Assembly: GCA_039881045.1 (NCBI GenBank)
Contig: JAYWVB010000076.1
Span: 1 to 64,000 of the forward strand
Reading direction: 5' to 3'
Source: Chaetomium olivaceum
Taxonomy: Eukaryota; Ascomycota; Sordariomycetes; Sordariales; Chaetomiaceae
DNA: 64,000 nt
In this document: positions 1 to 12,080 of the stretch, piece after piece
How the letters are laid out: every line of letters starts with the position of its first letter
Position numbering within the stretch: position 1 is the first letter of the stretch
Program-made: the position numbers and the translations under genes
Notes under the pieces: generated by a model
Database searches by the model: none
What the model was told of the DNA's origin: nothing
Seen by the model: the letters and a program-made list of their open reading frames with translations, nothing else

Positions 1-221
1 CCCTATTTTATCTAAAACCGGCAAACCCTCAACTAACTCCCCCTTTCCCCGTAAACACCACAGGGCTGATTTAAAGCCCCAGGGATAAGGGGCAAAGGCG
101 GCTCAACGCGAAAGCAAGACAAAAAAAGAATGAAGAGAGAAAGTTCAAGAAGCGAAAGTAAAACGACCCCCCAATTCACTCACTCCAACCCACCCCCCGT
201 TCAGACGTCAGACGCCAGACG
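1..221. other. Downstream flank of the ING gene
   Basis: This short stretch lies beyond the stop codon of the minus-strand ING gene. It is A/C-rich and probably holds that gene's 3' untranslated region. I see no coding signal in it. Confidence 0.5.
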
Positions 222-3202
222 TCAAGCATCAGGGTCAGGATCGGGGTCAGACTTCGAGTGTGAGTCAAGCCCTGACCCCCGGGCACTGACCTCGCCCTTC
301 TCGCCGATGTTCAGCAGCTTCCTGCAGTCCGGGCAATACCACTTGGTGGTGCGCGCGGGGATGTCGGCCAGGCCGACACACTCGAGATGGAACCACTCTA
401 GCTTGCAGTTCTGCATTTTTTCACTCGCGGTTAGCACAAGTACCATCACCATTACCACCACCATCACCACAAGCACAACGACTCGAAGCCAACCCAACCC
501 TGGAAAGCAGGGCAGAGAAGAAGGAAGGAAGGAAGGAAGGAAGGAAGGAAGGAAGGAAAAAGAACAAGAGAGAGAGAGAGAGAGAAAAAAAGGAAAAAGA
601 CTCACATCGCCGTTATCACACTGAATCATCGTCCCGAAACTAACCCGATTACACAGACAATACCGTTCCTCATGCGGATCGATGACATTCCCCTCATCGT
701 CCACCTCCACCTCCTGCACCCCTCACCACCACCATCAACACCCCCTCCACCCGCAACATTCGCCGCCCTAACCGCCGCCGCCGCGGCATTCGCAGCAGCC
801 GCCTTGCTCCCCGCGGCCCTCGCCGAAGCGCTCTTCTTGCGCGGCGCCGCCTTGCGCATGCCTACGGCGCTCTTACCGCCGCTGTTGGTCCGGCTGATGA
901 TGCCTGGGGCGGGCCGCTTCGCGCGCTTGTTGTTTCCTGCTGGGCGAGGGGGGCCACCAGTGCCGCCTGCTGCTGGTGTTGGTGTTGATGCTACTGCGAA
1001 TGATGTGGATGTAGATGTAGATGTGCCCGGGAGTGTGCCGGTGAATGAACCCGTGCCGGCGTTGCCTGGGGCGGGGGTTGGGGTTGTTCGTTGCTGCTGC
1101 TGCTGCTGTGCGTCGGTCCGGTCGGGCGCAGGTGTGTTCCGGGCGGTACTAGTGCGCCGGGGTCGGTCTGCGGCGAGGGAGGGCTGCGGCTCCTGGCTGG
1201 TGGCCTTCCCCCGCGACGCAGGGCGGCGGGTGACTGTGCTGGTGGTAGCCGGGGTGGGCGCGGCGGCCGAGGCAGCGTCGGGGTCGGGTTTGGGGGTGGC
1301 TGCCGGGCTTGCGGAGCGCGAGATGTCCCCTAGGACTTGGGCTGCGCGGGCATCGAGTTGCTGCTGCTGCTCCTGCGTACGCACTGCTTGCGTTTTGCGG
1401 GTTTCCCTGGTTGGGGGGAGGATCGGTGTCATGGACTTCTTAGGTGAGATCACCGGAGGAGGTATGGGGGTTTCGGCCGTCGGGAGTTTGACGGGCGGCA
1501 GAGCGGGTGCACCAGTAGGTCCGGCATAACTGCTGGCTGGAGACGTTGCTGAGACCGCCGGCGTTGCAGACTTCGCAGTGATAGACTGCTCCTGGCTATG
1601 GATTGGCAGAGGAATCGGCGTGGTGGAATGGAGCATGCCCGCATTCGACGCGCGCTGGGGGGGTTGCGTCGGGGTCTCATGGGGCAGCTGTGAGCCGCCT
1701 GGCGTCAGGAGTGGAGGGGGAACCGGAGTCTCTGTCTTTGTCCGCTTCAGCTGAGGCCGCTGGGGCTGGCCCTCAATCGTCTCCGGCTTCTCCATCTCAG
1801 CCTCGGGGGCGGAATCACGCTTCCGCTTCCTCTGGGCCTTCGCTTTGGCGGCTGCCTTGGATTGATCCTGGCTGTTGGCTTGGCTGGGATCAGACATTAG
1901 GGTCCGAGCGATAGCGTCGAACCTCCTCGCGGACTCCTCGGCTTCCTCGGCGGCCATCTTGGCCAGCATTTCTCTCTTCAGTTTCTTAGCCTCGTTTAGC
2001 TTCATCCCGCGATTGCTCAGATTCTTTTCGTCTGATGCCAGGGCTTCCAGAGTCAGAGCTCCGGCCGGCATCCGCGTCTGGCCCGTATCGGGGTCGACAT
2101 CCGGGGTGGGCATCTTGCCTTCAAAAACCTCCCCTCCCTCTTCGGCTTTCTGCTTCGCGGCCCGGAAGGCATCCACGCCACGCCCCAGCCCGTTGAGCTC
2201 GCGTGCCACCATGGTATCGCTAGGGGTCCAGGCGGCATTCTTCTTCATGCGTTTCCGAAGCCTGGCAAGCTCATAAGGTGTGAGCTGGCCCCAGGGCGCG
2301 TCCGGCCCGCCGACGACGGCGTTAACGGGAGGAGGCGCTAGCTGCGCCATCGCGGCGCTTGTTGATAGCAAGCCAGCCCCCGGTGTGCCGGGTGTTGCGA
2401 CGGAACCCGCGGGCCGAGGCGGTCTGCCAGGCTTGGGCGTTTTTGCCGCGCCCTTCACCAACTTGATGCGCGCGTGCGGAGCTGGGGTAACCCCTTCGGT
2501 CTCCTCCTCCTCTTCCCCTGAGCTGCTATCCGTCCCCGTAGTATAGGCGTCGTAGTTCAAGTCGTAAGGAGCAAGCACCTCTCCCGGGACTGTGATTCGC
2601 GGGACCCGAGGTCTGCGCACCTTTTGCCCATCGTTCTGCATCGTTATCTTGGAGGCGCGTGACATCTGGGGAGACTTGGCCGTGACGGGGCTCTTCTGCT
2701 CTTCAACGGCGGAATAGTTCTCCCGCATCGTCGATAGTTTCCCGAGTATGGTCTTGGCGCGGGCATAGTGACGGAGGACATTTTCGGACATGCGCTGAGA
2801 CTCGGCGAGCGCATAGACACGAGAGTTCAAGGCGTGTTGGAGGTCGCCGGCGATCTCCTCGCGCAGGCGGATTGCGCCAGTTTTATCCGCGGACGAGATG
2901 CTTGGGAGATTTCCCCAGGTAATACTAAGGTCGTTGAGTTTAGACGAGCTGTTGATGTAGGTCTCACTAAGGTTGCCGATCAAGGTTAGGGAACGGGCGA
3001 TGTCGGCGGGAAGGTATTCGGTAAAGTCGAGGAAGTCGGAAACGGTGGCCTGGGCATCGGGGTCGGCGCGCATATCGAGATGGTTGAGTGGGTTACTGAG
3101 GCGGACCCCCGACTGCATCGCCCGCTCGATGGAGGGCGCCGGCTGCCGGGGGGAGACGGCCTCTTCCGTGACGTCGCGACGGAGAATGTCTTCTGTAGCC
3201 AT
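222..3202 (-). CDS. ING-family PHD-finger chromatin protein
   Basis: Members of the ING family (Yng1, Yng2 and Pho23 in yeast) are subunits of histone acetyltransferase or deacetylase complexes; their PHD finger reads histone H3 tails, usually H3K4me3. The N-terminal part (roughly residues 40-170) resembles the helical ING domain, the middle is a long Ser/Pro/Ala/Lys-rich region with a polyQ patch, and the C-terminus carries a PHD finger beginning YCLCNRVSFGTMIQCDN and ending KWYCPDCR. An intron (605..411, donor GTGAGT, branch CTAAC) splits the PHD finger. Just upstream of it the frame must change near 719-722. Either one G is missing from a G run, which I prefer because the junction then reads smoothly, or a weak 59-nt intron lies at 772..714. 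About 908 residues. Which ING paralogue it is (Pho23-like or other) cannot be told from sequence alone. Confidence 0.85.
517..585. repeat. (GAAG)n then (AG)n microsatellite inside the PHD intron
   Basis: A GAAG tetranucleotide run of about 40 bp (517-557) is followed by an AG run (about 567-585). Both lie in the intron that splits the PHD finger, so length change would not alter the protein. On the sense strand the intron is a long polypyrimidine tract. Confidence 0.9.
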
Positions 3203-4527
3203 GTTGATTTTCGATGACGAATTATCCCGCTGTGCGTCGTGGAATAAAGTCGCTGTTATCGTCCTTCAATCAATAACGCATTGTTCTCTGTTTTCTGATT
3301 CTTTCCATGAGTGCGACTCGGTTGGAACGTGTGATTTCCACGTCGCTTTTGTTGTCGCAAGCAGGAGGGTTTCTCGCGATGGACAGCCTGGTGGTGAATG
3401 TGGAACGCGGTTGCGAAGCTGCAGGTCGCGCCAAGCAATTGGCACTGGCAGGCAGGTGGGGCTGCAAGCCCCCACGTTTTCGCAGGGGCGGGGCGGAGCT
3501 GCATTGCATTTCGGCAGGCCAGTCTGGATCCATTGCTGCATTCGCTGCTGCATTCACTGCTGCAGGGCCCTGGACTTCACGGCCCCCAAAAGCCCAGGGC
3601 CCCAGTTTGAGGGTTTCCAGCGATCTTTCTCCCATTCAACTGGGCGGAGTGTTTGGCCTCACCTCACCGGGGCTCAAGCAAGGGTCAATTCACAGCCTTC
3701 TGGAACCCCCAAGTCCCACCGATTAAGCTCTCCCTCCCAAAAGGCCCCTCTTTCAATGTTTGCTCAAAGAATGGGGCCCGTTTTATTTAGGCTGTCAGCG
3801 CCGATCTTCGGGTCATCAAAGGGCGAGGATTGACTTCTTGACCTCAAAGTTCATCCGACTGCAAGACTCTGACAATGTCAACACACCGGTCTGAATCACA
3901 CCGGGGCTACATAAATAGGCAACAAGCTCGTATAGATTTGGGCTTTTTTAGTGTAGGCGGATTATGGAAACAAACTATGGGCAAATTATGGGGAGCTCAA
4001 GATGTTGATTGAGAGAGCGAACAATCTCGACTCCGGTCATGATCATGCTGAATGGTAGAGATCTATCCAACGCAAGTCCAACTATCTAATGAACCAAATG
4101 AAAGAAGCCTGTATGTATAACCAACCCGACCTGGCCCAACTCGATTCTATCCATGAAGATGTAGAGGGCTCTGAGCCTGTCCTGTAGTCTTGTCCTTCCA
4201 AACTGTAGTTGAACCCCCAACCCAAGTGTAAATGCAAAATGTAGAGACCCAGTCTGGCCCATGAAGAGAGAGAGAAAGAACAGAAAGTAAAAAAACGGAG
4301 AGAAGAGAGAGAAACCCAGAGACCATAGCCAAATCCAAACCCCAACTCACACCCGAATCATAACCGAACCCAGACCCAAACCTAGACCCTTAACAGAAAC
4401 TCAAACCCGTGTAAACAGAGATCATCCCAACAGAACCCGGTAGTGTCCAACGCCAAACCCAGTAGATCCGTGTATCATCATCAGAAAAAAAAAGAAAAGA
4501 AGAAAACAGAAACACCATCATCGACGC
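3203..4527. other. Intergenic: ING promoter side and bactofilin 3' side
   Basis: The first part is the promoter and 5' leader of the minus-strand ING gene; the last part is the 3' flank of the bactofilin-like gene. The open frames here lack family signatures or splice logic. Around 4080-4500 the sequence becomes A-rich with simple AG tracts. Nothing else is recognised. Confidence 0.5.
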
Positions 4528-5505
4528 TTAGTACCGTTGAACCAGCTTCGCTCCATGAACCTTCTCGCCCTCTTCCACTTCATACCAAGATTGGTCGCCG
4601 ACGGTGGTGAGAGAGGCATATGCCGTCAGAGTCCTGCACTTCCTGTTACTAGTTAGACATCTATCCTCACCATCGAACTGTGAAAAGACAAGGGGAACTT
4701 ACAGATACCCATCAATGGTCAACTTTCCCCAAACTTCCAGATCCCCATGCACCTCGAGCGTCCCCTTGATCTTGAGCTTGCCAAAGATCTTGACTTTGTC
4801 CCTATATTCCAAGCCGAGTCAGCCAACAAGTCCAAAGAACGAAGCAAACAAGGAAAGGAAAGGAACGAAAAAGAAGAAAACAAAGAAAAAAGGAACTCAC
4901 ATGCAAACAACAGCCCCCCTAACCTTGACATTCCCCATGCTCTTCACCTTCCCGCCACAATTCAGATTCCCGTCCACCTCCAGGTTGCCGTACGCCTCTA
5001 TCCTATCCCGGACCGAAAAGTCGCCCTCAAAGGACACGGACGCCATCGACTTGACCGACCCGTCGACCTCCATGGGCCCGCGCAGGGCCAGCGAGTCGTC
5101 CGACTTGATCGACTTCTTCTTCTTGACGGATCCCGAGCCGCTGCTGGTGGTGGCGACGACGTTGTTGGAGGTGGAGGTGGACGACGAGCCCATCATCATG
5201 GGCTCGTCGAAGGACATGATGTGTTCGTACTCGTACATGGTGGTGGCTGTGGCTGTTGGGTCTTCTTCGGCTCCTGACGTGCTTGTGGTCATGGAGGGGG
5301 AGGGGGCGGCCGTTGATATAGTTGTTGTTGGTGTGGAAGGGGAGGGTGAGGGTGAAGAGGCAGCCGTGGCGGTGGTGATGATGGTTGGGGTGGGGGTGGA
5401 TGTGGTGGCCGGTGAGGTTGATGTTGATGTTGGTGTTGATGTTGAAGCGGATGCCTCTTCTGTGGTCTCAACCCGAGGAGGAGGTTGGGTGATGCCCCTT
5501 TTCAT
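4528..5505 (-). CDS. Bactofilin-like (polymer-forming cytoskeletal) protein
   Basis: Bactofilins are bacterial cytoskeletal proteins that polymerise through a small right-handed beta-helix. Here an N-terminal Thr/Ser/Pro-rich tail of about 130 residues is followed by a stretch with the repeating hydrophobic/glycine rhythm of that fold (for example GNLEVDGNLNCGGKVKSMGN, then GKLKIKGTLEVHGDLEVWGK). Three exons: 5505..4901, 4801..4703 and 4642..4528, with donors GTGAGT and GTAAGT and branch sites CTGAC and CTAAC; they add up to 272 codons with no frame problem. An alternative acceptor at 4633 would remove three residues. An upstream in-frame ATG at 5676 would add 57 residues that look like leader sequence, so I chose 5505. 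Bactofilin-like genes are known in some fungi; the cellular role here is not known. Confidence 0.75.
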
Positions 5506-7755
5506 GTTCTTCGTCAGGGGTAAGAAACTGGCATCAACGGCTTTGTGTGACTGCTCGATCCGACTTCGAGATGGTGCCCGCACGGCGTGGCAGTCATGCT
5601 TCGTGCAACAGCCACGGAATTGTCGAGTCAGAGCAGAGGGAACAGGGCTTAGGAGAGGTTGGAATATTGGATGCAAGACCGAACATGACCAGCTGGTGAA
5701 GGCATTGTTCGGGGAGCTATATAGAAAGCGGTAATATTTCGTTACGTCGGGGCCAGCCCCGGCCGGTATCAGGCAAGGTGTAAGTCAGGAAGGTAAGGAC
5801 AGGTAAGGCAGGGAAGACACAAGGTGTAAGCCATGACCGTCTCAACGGTCTTGCAGACCGCAACCTGGATCAGCCAGCCAGCAGAGCAGCCAAACCTCCA
5901 CCTGAACCGGGCCGGCCCTGGTTTCTGCCTGCGAGCACTGACCGAGGGCGTTCCATGAGAGCCTCCATCCCGAGAGGTATGAGTCTTTCCTCTCGCTTCA
6001 CTCCACTCCCCCCCTCTTTACCCCCTCCCGTGCCCTGTATCCATGAGCAACATCGAGGTTAAGCAACGGTCGGGCGCCATCACGCGCCCCACAGCCCTCC
6101 CGGGGAGTGACAGGGAACATCCGGACCTTCCCCCCCGCTCCCCCATACTTACACATCCCGGGGGAGGGAGGGGGAAAGGTAGGAAGAAAGGGTGATCCCG
6201 GCTCCGGTTTGAGCAGTAACCCGACTTAGACGCGGGTTGTCAGGGCAGAATTATGGAGACCCAGAAGCGGCTCTTGGGACATGGAGTCCCGGTCCAGGAT
6301 ATGATTGGGCGGTCTGGACGAGCAAGGGAATGTGGCGCAGCGTTTGGTTCTATCAAAAGTTGAAATGGGTCTTTATTACCGAAACGCCGCAACTAAAACA
6401 GATCTTCGGTAGCCGCAGCCGCCGATAGCTTATTCCAAGCCGCTTTGGTTTTTCAGCCCATTTTCGGATTAAGACCATAAACCTCAATTCCCAACGAGGC
6501 CGCCAGGCACACAAATCCGGACGGGGTCTTAGTGTCGAAGAGGTCTTTTGTTGATGGCGGCGCTAGAGCTCGAGTACGAAATGAGGCGCTCTCTGGTCTC
6601 TCGCTAGTGCTCGCCCTGCCATTCGCCAGCCGCAGGAGAATCACCCACTTAAGCTTCAGGTAAGGCGCAGTCGAGCAAATACGGCTGAGAGTGACTTGTT
6701 CTTAACCCAAAAGAAGCGACAGTGACAAGTGACGGTGACCCCCGCCGCACGTGGTTTCTGGCCTGGCCGGACCGCCCGTCACATCCATCACTCTCACATT
6801 ACACAACATAACCCAGTATCGGGTAAGTTCCTCTCCGCCCTCTTCTTCGCGACGGTTGCTTCATCGGAAACCATTCCCCATGCCCCCGCCCCCCTGTCCG
6901 TTCTGTGCCCTTGGCCGTGCCGACTCCGGAAAGCCTTACCTTACCCTCCACAAGGCGAATCCGGCCTCAGCTGGGTCTTGGCACGGGCACGCTGGCACGC
7001 TGGCACGCTTTCTTTCAGTTTTTTTTCCCCCACCGAGCTTCTTTTCGTTTTCTCTTTGTGGCACACCGTACCTGTCATGGTTACCGCAAACGCGCGCCAA
7101 TCTAAATCCTCCATGACTGTCCGGGGGGTCGGTAAGGTCTGCATCCGTATGTACTATCCAATGCACGTCGACACCGGGCGCCCGATGCGGCAACCGATGC
7201 ATGGAGCTCACACGACAACTACTGCTGGGGTTTAGTTTGGTTCCACAAAGTGACAAGACCGGTTTCCCCCCTCCCCCGGGCATACAGCAACCGCATATGT
7301 CATGATTACCCCACCAAACCGCAATTGTTTGAAACGAACCCAGCCATTTCCTCGGGAAAAAGAGGGAGAGAAAGAAAGCAATCGAAGGGTCGGGCTGGTA
7401 AGATGGATGCCTGTTCATTTGGAAGCCCGGGAACCCGAGCCGGATGCCGGTGACGCCAAAACCGTTCAACGTCCCCCTTGAGAGTCCTATATCCCACAAT
7501 CCCACATCTCTGCAGCCTAACACGCACACGTCACCAAAAGGCCTATTAACCCCTGCTACCTCCCAGGTTTCCAATGCTTCCGGTCTCCAATGTAGGTATG
7601 TATGTAAACAAACTGCCCAGGGCGGGCAGGCAGGGCATGTAGGGCAAGGAGGGCGCGTCATCTACCCACTCACCTGCCCGCCCGGACGCGCAAACAAACC
7701 AAACTCGACCAGACCAGGCCAGGCCAGGCCAGGCAAGAACACACAAGGGCAAGAC
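5506..7755. other. Intergenic, no gene recognised
   Basis: About 2.2 kb between the bactofilin start and the stop of the membrane-protein gene. It contains C-rich tracts around 6000-6180 and short opposing open frames without family resemblance. The left part must hold the bactofilin promoter. Nothing else stands out. Confidence 0.5.
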
Positions 7756-9179
7756 TCATATGCTCCCGACATAGCGCAACGAGAGCCCTGTGACCAGAGC
7801 CGCAGCGACCCACACGCCAGCATACACAAGCGCACCCTGCGGCTCGACGCCCGCAATGCCCACCGCGGTGTCCAGATAGGTACCGACGGCGGAGAAGAGC
7901 ATGGCCACGGCGGTGCGGGCGAGCGAGACCTTGGTGGCGGTGGTGTAGCCCCACAGGTTCCATTGCACCGTCTGCGCGAGGGTGGCGTGGACGGGGTCGA
8001 AGGCGGCGTTCTTCTGGTCCTCGTCCGTCTGTTGGGGTGTCGCGACGAGCGGCGTGAAGATGAAGCTCCGGGCGGCTAGTCCGCACACCAGGCTGAGAAA
8101 CTGGCTGGTTGGGTCGCCGAACCCGAGGAAAGCGGCGTCTGCTGCTGGCTGGATGGTGGGTATGCCCTGAAAGTAGAGCACCAGGTTGGTGGGCAGGAGG
8201 TAGCGGCCGGCCAGGAACAGCACCACGCTGTAGGCCAGCGCCGCCTGGAGCGAGGTGAGCACCTGGATGCTTCGGTCGGCAACGATGTCCCGGTTGGGGG
8301 TGCCGCGCGCGGCTGAGTGGGCGCCGGACAGCCCGCGCAGGAGGAGAAAGGGCAGGGACGCCGAGGCCACTTCGACGGCGAGGTAAGCGCCGGCGGTCAG
8401 GGCGCGTATGCCGTAGAACACCGAGGTGAGGAAGGTCTGGTGGGTCGATGCACGTCAGTGAGTGGACTGCGCCCTGCGCCCCGCCGTGCCATGTGGGAGG
8501 TGCGGGAAAACCCCCGAGCTCGCCTGAATGCTTACAGCCCTACGGGGTGGGATGAGGTTGGAGTGGGGAAGCTTACCGTCGGGCCATGCGAGAGTAGGGC
8601 GAGAGCTGCAAGGTCGAAGCCATCGTAGCCCGCGAACCAGCCCAGGGCGAGTCCGAAACTGTCGCACAAAACCAAGATTAGTTTGGACCCGGCAATAAAG
8701 GGTGGGGATCATCCTCTTCAGCCTTTCAGCTGAGGTGGAGAGTAGGGCGGAAAGAAACAAGACATCGGAGGATGCCATCACCCCAAAACAACCCGAAGTG
8801 GTTGGTTGGGCAGGTAAGGGAGGAGGACGTACAGTTTCCACCCGGCCAAAACAGCCAGCTCCTTCTGTGATGTGATCTCCCTAGCAATGCTGCCCACTTC
8901 ATTATTACTCCAATGGTTGACGAAGGAGCGGCCCAGCTCCGACAGCGCAAAACTCAGCACGACGGCCAGGACGAACCGGGCGGGGCCGGGCAGTCGGGCG
9001 GCGCGTCTCGGTGATAACGCCCCAGATTTGCCTGTGCCAGCGCTAGGGGACTCGGCGGCGGCGCGCGCGGATGGGGTCGTTGCGGCGTCTGCAGCAGCAA
9101 CTACTGCTGCTGCGCCATCTGCTACCCCCTCGGCAACGGCGTGGGCAGCCTCAGCGGCCGCCTCTTTTACTCGGGCCAT
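7756..9179 (-). CDS. Polytopic membrane protein of unknown function
   Basis: I do not recognise the family. Three exons (9179..8833, 8658..8577 and 8436..7756) join to 369 residues with donors GTACGT and GTAAGC and CTGAC-type branch sites. The N-terminal 60 or so residues are Ala-rich and end in a basic stretch (SPRRAARLPG). About six or seven hydrophobic segments follow, beginning FVLAVVLSFALSELG. Loops contain few charges, and the last segment (VYAGVWVAAALVTGLSL) sits a few residues before the stop. There is no visible transporter or enzyme motif. The start was chosen at 9179 because the upstream in-frame ATG at 9281 adds a leader-like sequence. The Ala-rich, Asp/Glu-poor, partly basic N-terminus could be a mitochondrial presequence, but this is only a guess. 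Confidence 0.7.
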
Positions 9180-10434
9180 CGGCGATGATTGTGTTGAGGG
9201 GTTCTGGTTGGGGGTGTGTGGAATTGATGGATGAAATTCGAGATGGGCAATGGAAGCCGAACACCAAAGCTGGTGCGACACTGGTAATCGTAAGATTCAG
9301 GCTCGCGGGGATATTCTGAAGCTAATAATAGGTAGGTAGTTTAGACGAGGTTGCAAGAGGATCCCGAAGTCAGGATAGAAATCTGACTTCCATGCGTTGC
9401 GGCGTTGCCCGTTGGCTTGTTCGCGTTTGTTGGGATTCGAGTTTGACAAGGAATGGCGACGGGGATGCAAACGCGCCCGAAAGACAGCTCCGAAAGCTTT
9501 GGCCCGTGGGGGGATGCATTATGCCGGGGCGTGTGGAGCCTGTGACGTCTTGGACAAACCAACCCACCGGCGCCCCTCTCCCGCTCCAAGCAATGTTTTG
9601 AACTCCGCCGCCGCCGCCCACCTTGCCCGACCCGCCCTGAGAAATCCAATCTGGTGCCTTACCTGATTTCCAAGAGCAGAGAGCTCAGAAGCACGAGACG
9701 TTTGCCCAACCAACAACTTCTTCCAACCAAACAAAGCACACCTGAACATTGCCCATTTCCGTCAGCAGCAGCCACCCGAGACGAGGTTCCTTTTTTTGTC
9801 ATCTCATTTCCACCCCACCTAGCTCGGCTTCAAGATTACGATTCCCACTGGAGATGATATGTCAGTCAGTCTCCACCACGAGGCACGGTTCCTGACTGAG
9901 ACTTCGGACGCTGCGTTTGCTCCCGGACCTGGAAAACCCAAGACAACGTCTATTTCGGTTCATCAACAACACATACGTGAGACAACCCCCTCTCCACCAA
10001 ATATGGGTCTTTTATTATTTCGACTTCCTGTTCGTTGGTCCCGGCTCCGGCGAGAAACAATAGTAAAAATGTTGGACGAGACCCCAATGTGTTGTGTTCC
10101 ATGAGAATCCCATCACTACACTACACCAAAAACAGTAACCACGCGCTCGCTCAACATTCGCTCAACGCTCGCACACGGCCCTCGCTTTAACCTCGTGGCG
10201 CCGGCGCACTCCCGACATCAAACTCTGCAAGGAGCCTGCGCGCGTTCCACTCTTCGGTGCCAAGGGCCGTCGGCGGAGCGACATCATTTACACGCTTTAC
10301 AATATAGGTATACAAAAGAGACCCAAATCCGTCGTATCCGTAACCCGGTCCATTTCATAAAAAAAACCTCGCACATCCAATAGCTCATGCATAACTCTCC
10401 AGAAAAGAACCAAGCTCGCCGCATTTGAGAGAGC
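9180..10434. other. Intergenic: membrane-protein promoter and C2H2 gene 3' side
   Basis: The left half is the promoter of the minus-strand membrane-protein gene and the right end the 3' flank of the minus-strand C2H2 gene. Short open frames on both strands show no conserved features. Confidence 0.5.
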
Positions 10435-12080
10435 TCATTCCTCCATCCTTCCGAACACGCCGTCGTCGTCCTCGTCGCTGCGAGCCCGAGACCGCATGTC
10501 CTCGTCGTCGTCACCCATGACGCTCTCGCCGCTCTCCTCCACCTCCATCTTCGCGTCGACCCTCCGCATCTCGCCGCGCGTGAAGCTCTCCGGCGCCCTA
10601 CTAGGGTAGCTGTTGATGAAGCTCGTGCCCGACAACATCCCCTGATCGAGGTACTGGGCCGGAAGTGGCGGCACCGGCGGCGCATCGGCGGGGAGGTGGA
10701 CTGTCCGCGAGCCTCCGCCGTTGCTGTTGAAGCTGCAACTAAGCAGTTCCACGGCAGCCGCGAGCTCACGGTCGTCCTGGCCCGTGGTGTTCCTCCCGGA
10801 CGACGTGGGTCTCTGGTCCTGGCTGAGTTGCCGGAAATGGCCAAAACCCGACACGCTCGGGACGCTGTCGGCCACCGAGCTGCCGTACGGCGCTGTCTGA
10901 TAAGACCGCGACAAACCGTTCCCACTGCTGTACCTCTTGCCGAAACTCCTGTAGGACGCGTTCGCTGTCTGGAAGGGGTCCAGCTGCGGCGGTGGCGTCG
11001 TGTCGGCCGATCCGCGATCTGGCTGCTCCGAGTATCCGCTCGCGGCGGGGGAAGCAGAGTCTCGGTCGCTGATAAAGTCGCGAGCAGAATCTGGGGGTGT
11101 GGTGGTGGCCGCAGGGCAGCGGTGGCTGTCGGGGTGTTGTTCATGGCCACTAGCACTGAGGCGGCCTCCAAAAGCTGGACTTGCTGATGCTTGGAAATCA
11201 AGAGCTTGGAAGTGTAGGACCATTCGGGAGTGTGCTCCCACCTGAACGGGCAAACAAGTCAACACAATTGCTTCAAACCGCACAGCTTGGGATCCATGAC
11301 CGGCCGGGGATGGGGGTTGTCGGTTCCACACTCGGGTACCACGTGGTGGGAGAGGGTAAGGAAAGGAAAATGGGCACAAACAAATGCTTGTTCAAGCAGC
11401 TGCTATGCTTGTATCCCTTTCCGCACTTCTCGCAGCGGAGATCCGGGCGGTTGATCTTCCGGCCACCTTCCTTCGCCAGGGGCTGGCCGTCGCTAGCTCT
11501 CCTTGTGCGAGCCTTCTGGAAGGCCGATTCGGCCTCGTCCCCGGACATTTCGTTCATCTCGTCGTCGATTGCGCTCTCCTGACCGTTGGCTAATCCTTGT
11601 CCTGTCGAGAATCTATGGCTCGGTAGGCTCGCCGGCGGTGACGGGAGGCTTCCCACGATCGCTGACCGCGACACACCGCTCTTGGACATGGTGTTCCGAC
11701 GAGAGCCGCCGACCGCGATTGGCAGGGGCATGGCCATGTCTCCAGATTCCTGAAGAGCCGCGGCTACTGCTGCCACGTTGGCGCCCGTGTTTGTCATGCT
11801 CTTTCGGCGTGTGATGCGGTGGGAGCCATTGAGGGCGCTTCCGAGGAGCGAGTGCGAGTTATTTCGGGAGTGTGATTGTCGGCTAAGCGTGAGTCCGCCT
11901 GGTACCGAAGTCGACGAGATCGACGGGCGGTGTGAAAGCGGCCGCGTGGTTTGTTGTATTTCCTAGACAGATGCAGGACGCCATCAGTATTGTTTTTTTC
12001 GTCTGCGGAGGCGAGAAGCCGAACTCGCAGCCCGTCAGTGCATCACAGATGGGACCGGGACCTACCTTGGAGGACGCCAT
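10435..12080 (-). CDS. C2H2 zinc-finger protein (putative transcription factor)
   Basis: The protein has a single C2H2 finger (CEKCGKGYKHSSCLNKHLWE, second His next) followed by a TPEWSYTSKLLISKHQQVQL block. It has a Ser/Thr-rich N-terminus and an acidic C-terminus with DDDEDMRSRARSDEDDDG. Exons: 12080..12066 (only MASSK), 11962..11382, and 11241..10435. The second intron splits the zinc finger. In exon 3 the frame has to change once: the block after the finger reads in one frame and the long C-terminal region in another. One extra C in the C5 run (plus-strand G run 11093-11097) restores a continuous 467-residue frame, and no GT-AG intron can do it. A nuclear regulatory role is inferred from the finger; I cannot assign a named orthologue. 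Confidence 0.8.

Noticed and set aside
672..1529. 285-codon plus-strand open frame
   Set aside because: It is the antisense of the GC-rich, low-complexity region of the ING gene and has no independent features.
2973..3833. 286-codon plus-strand open frame across the ING start
   Set aside because: It overlaps the ING N-terminus antisense and continues into its promoter; composition is not protein-like.
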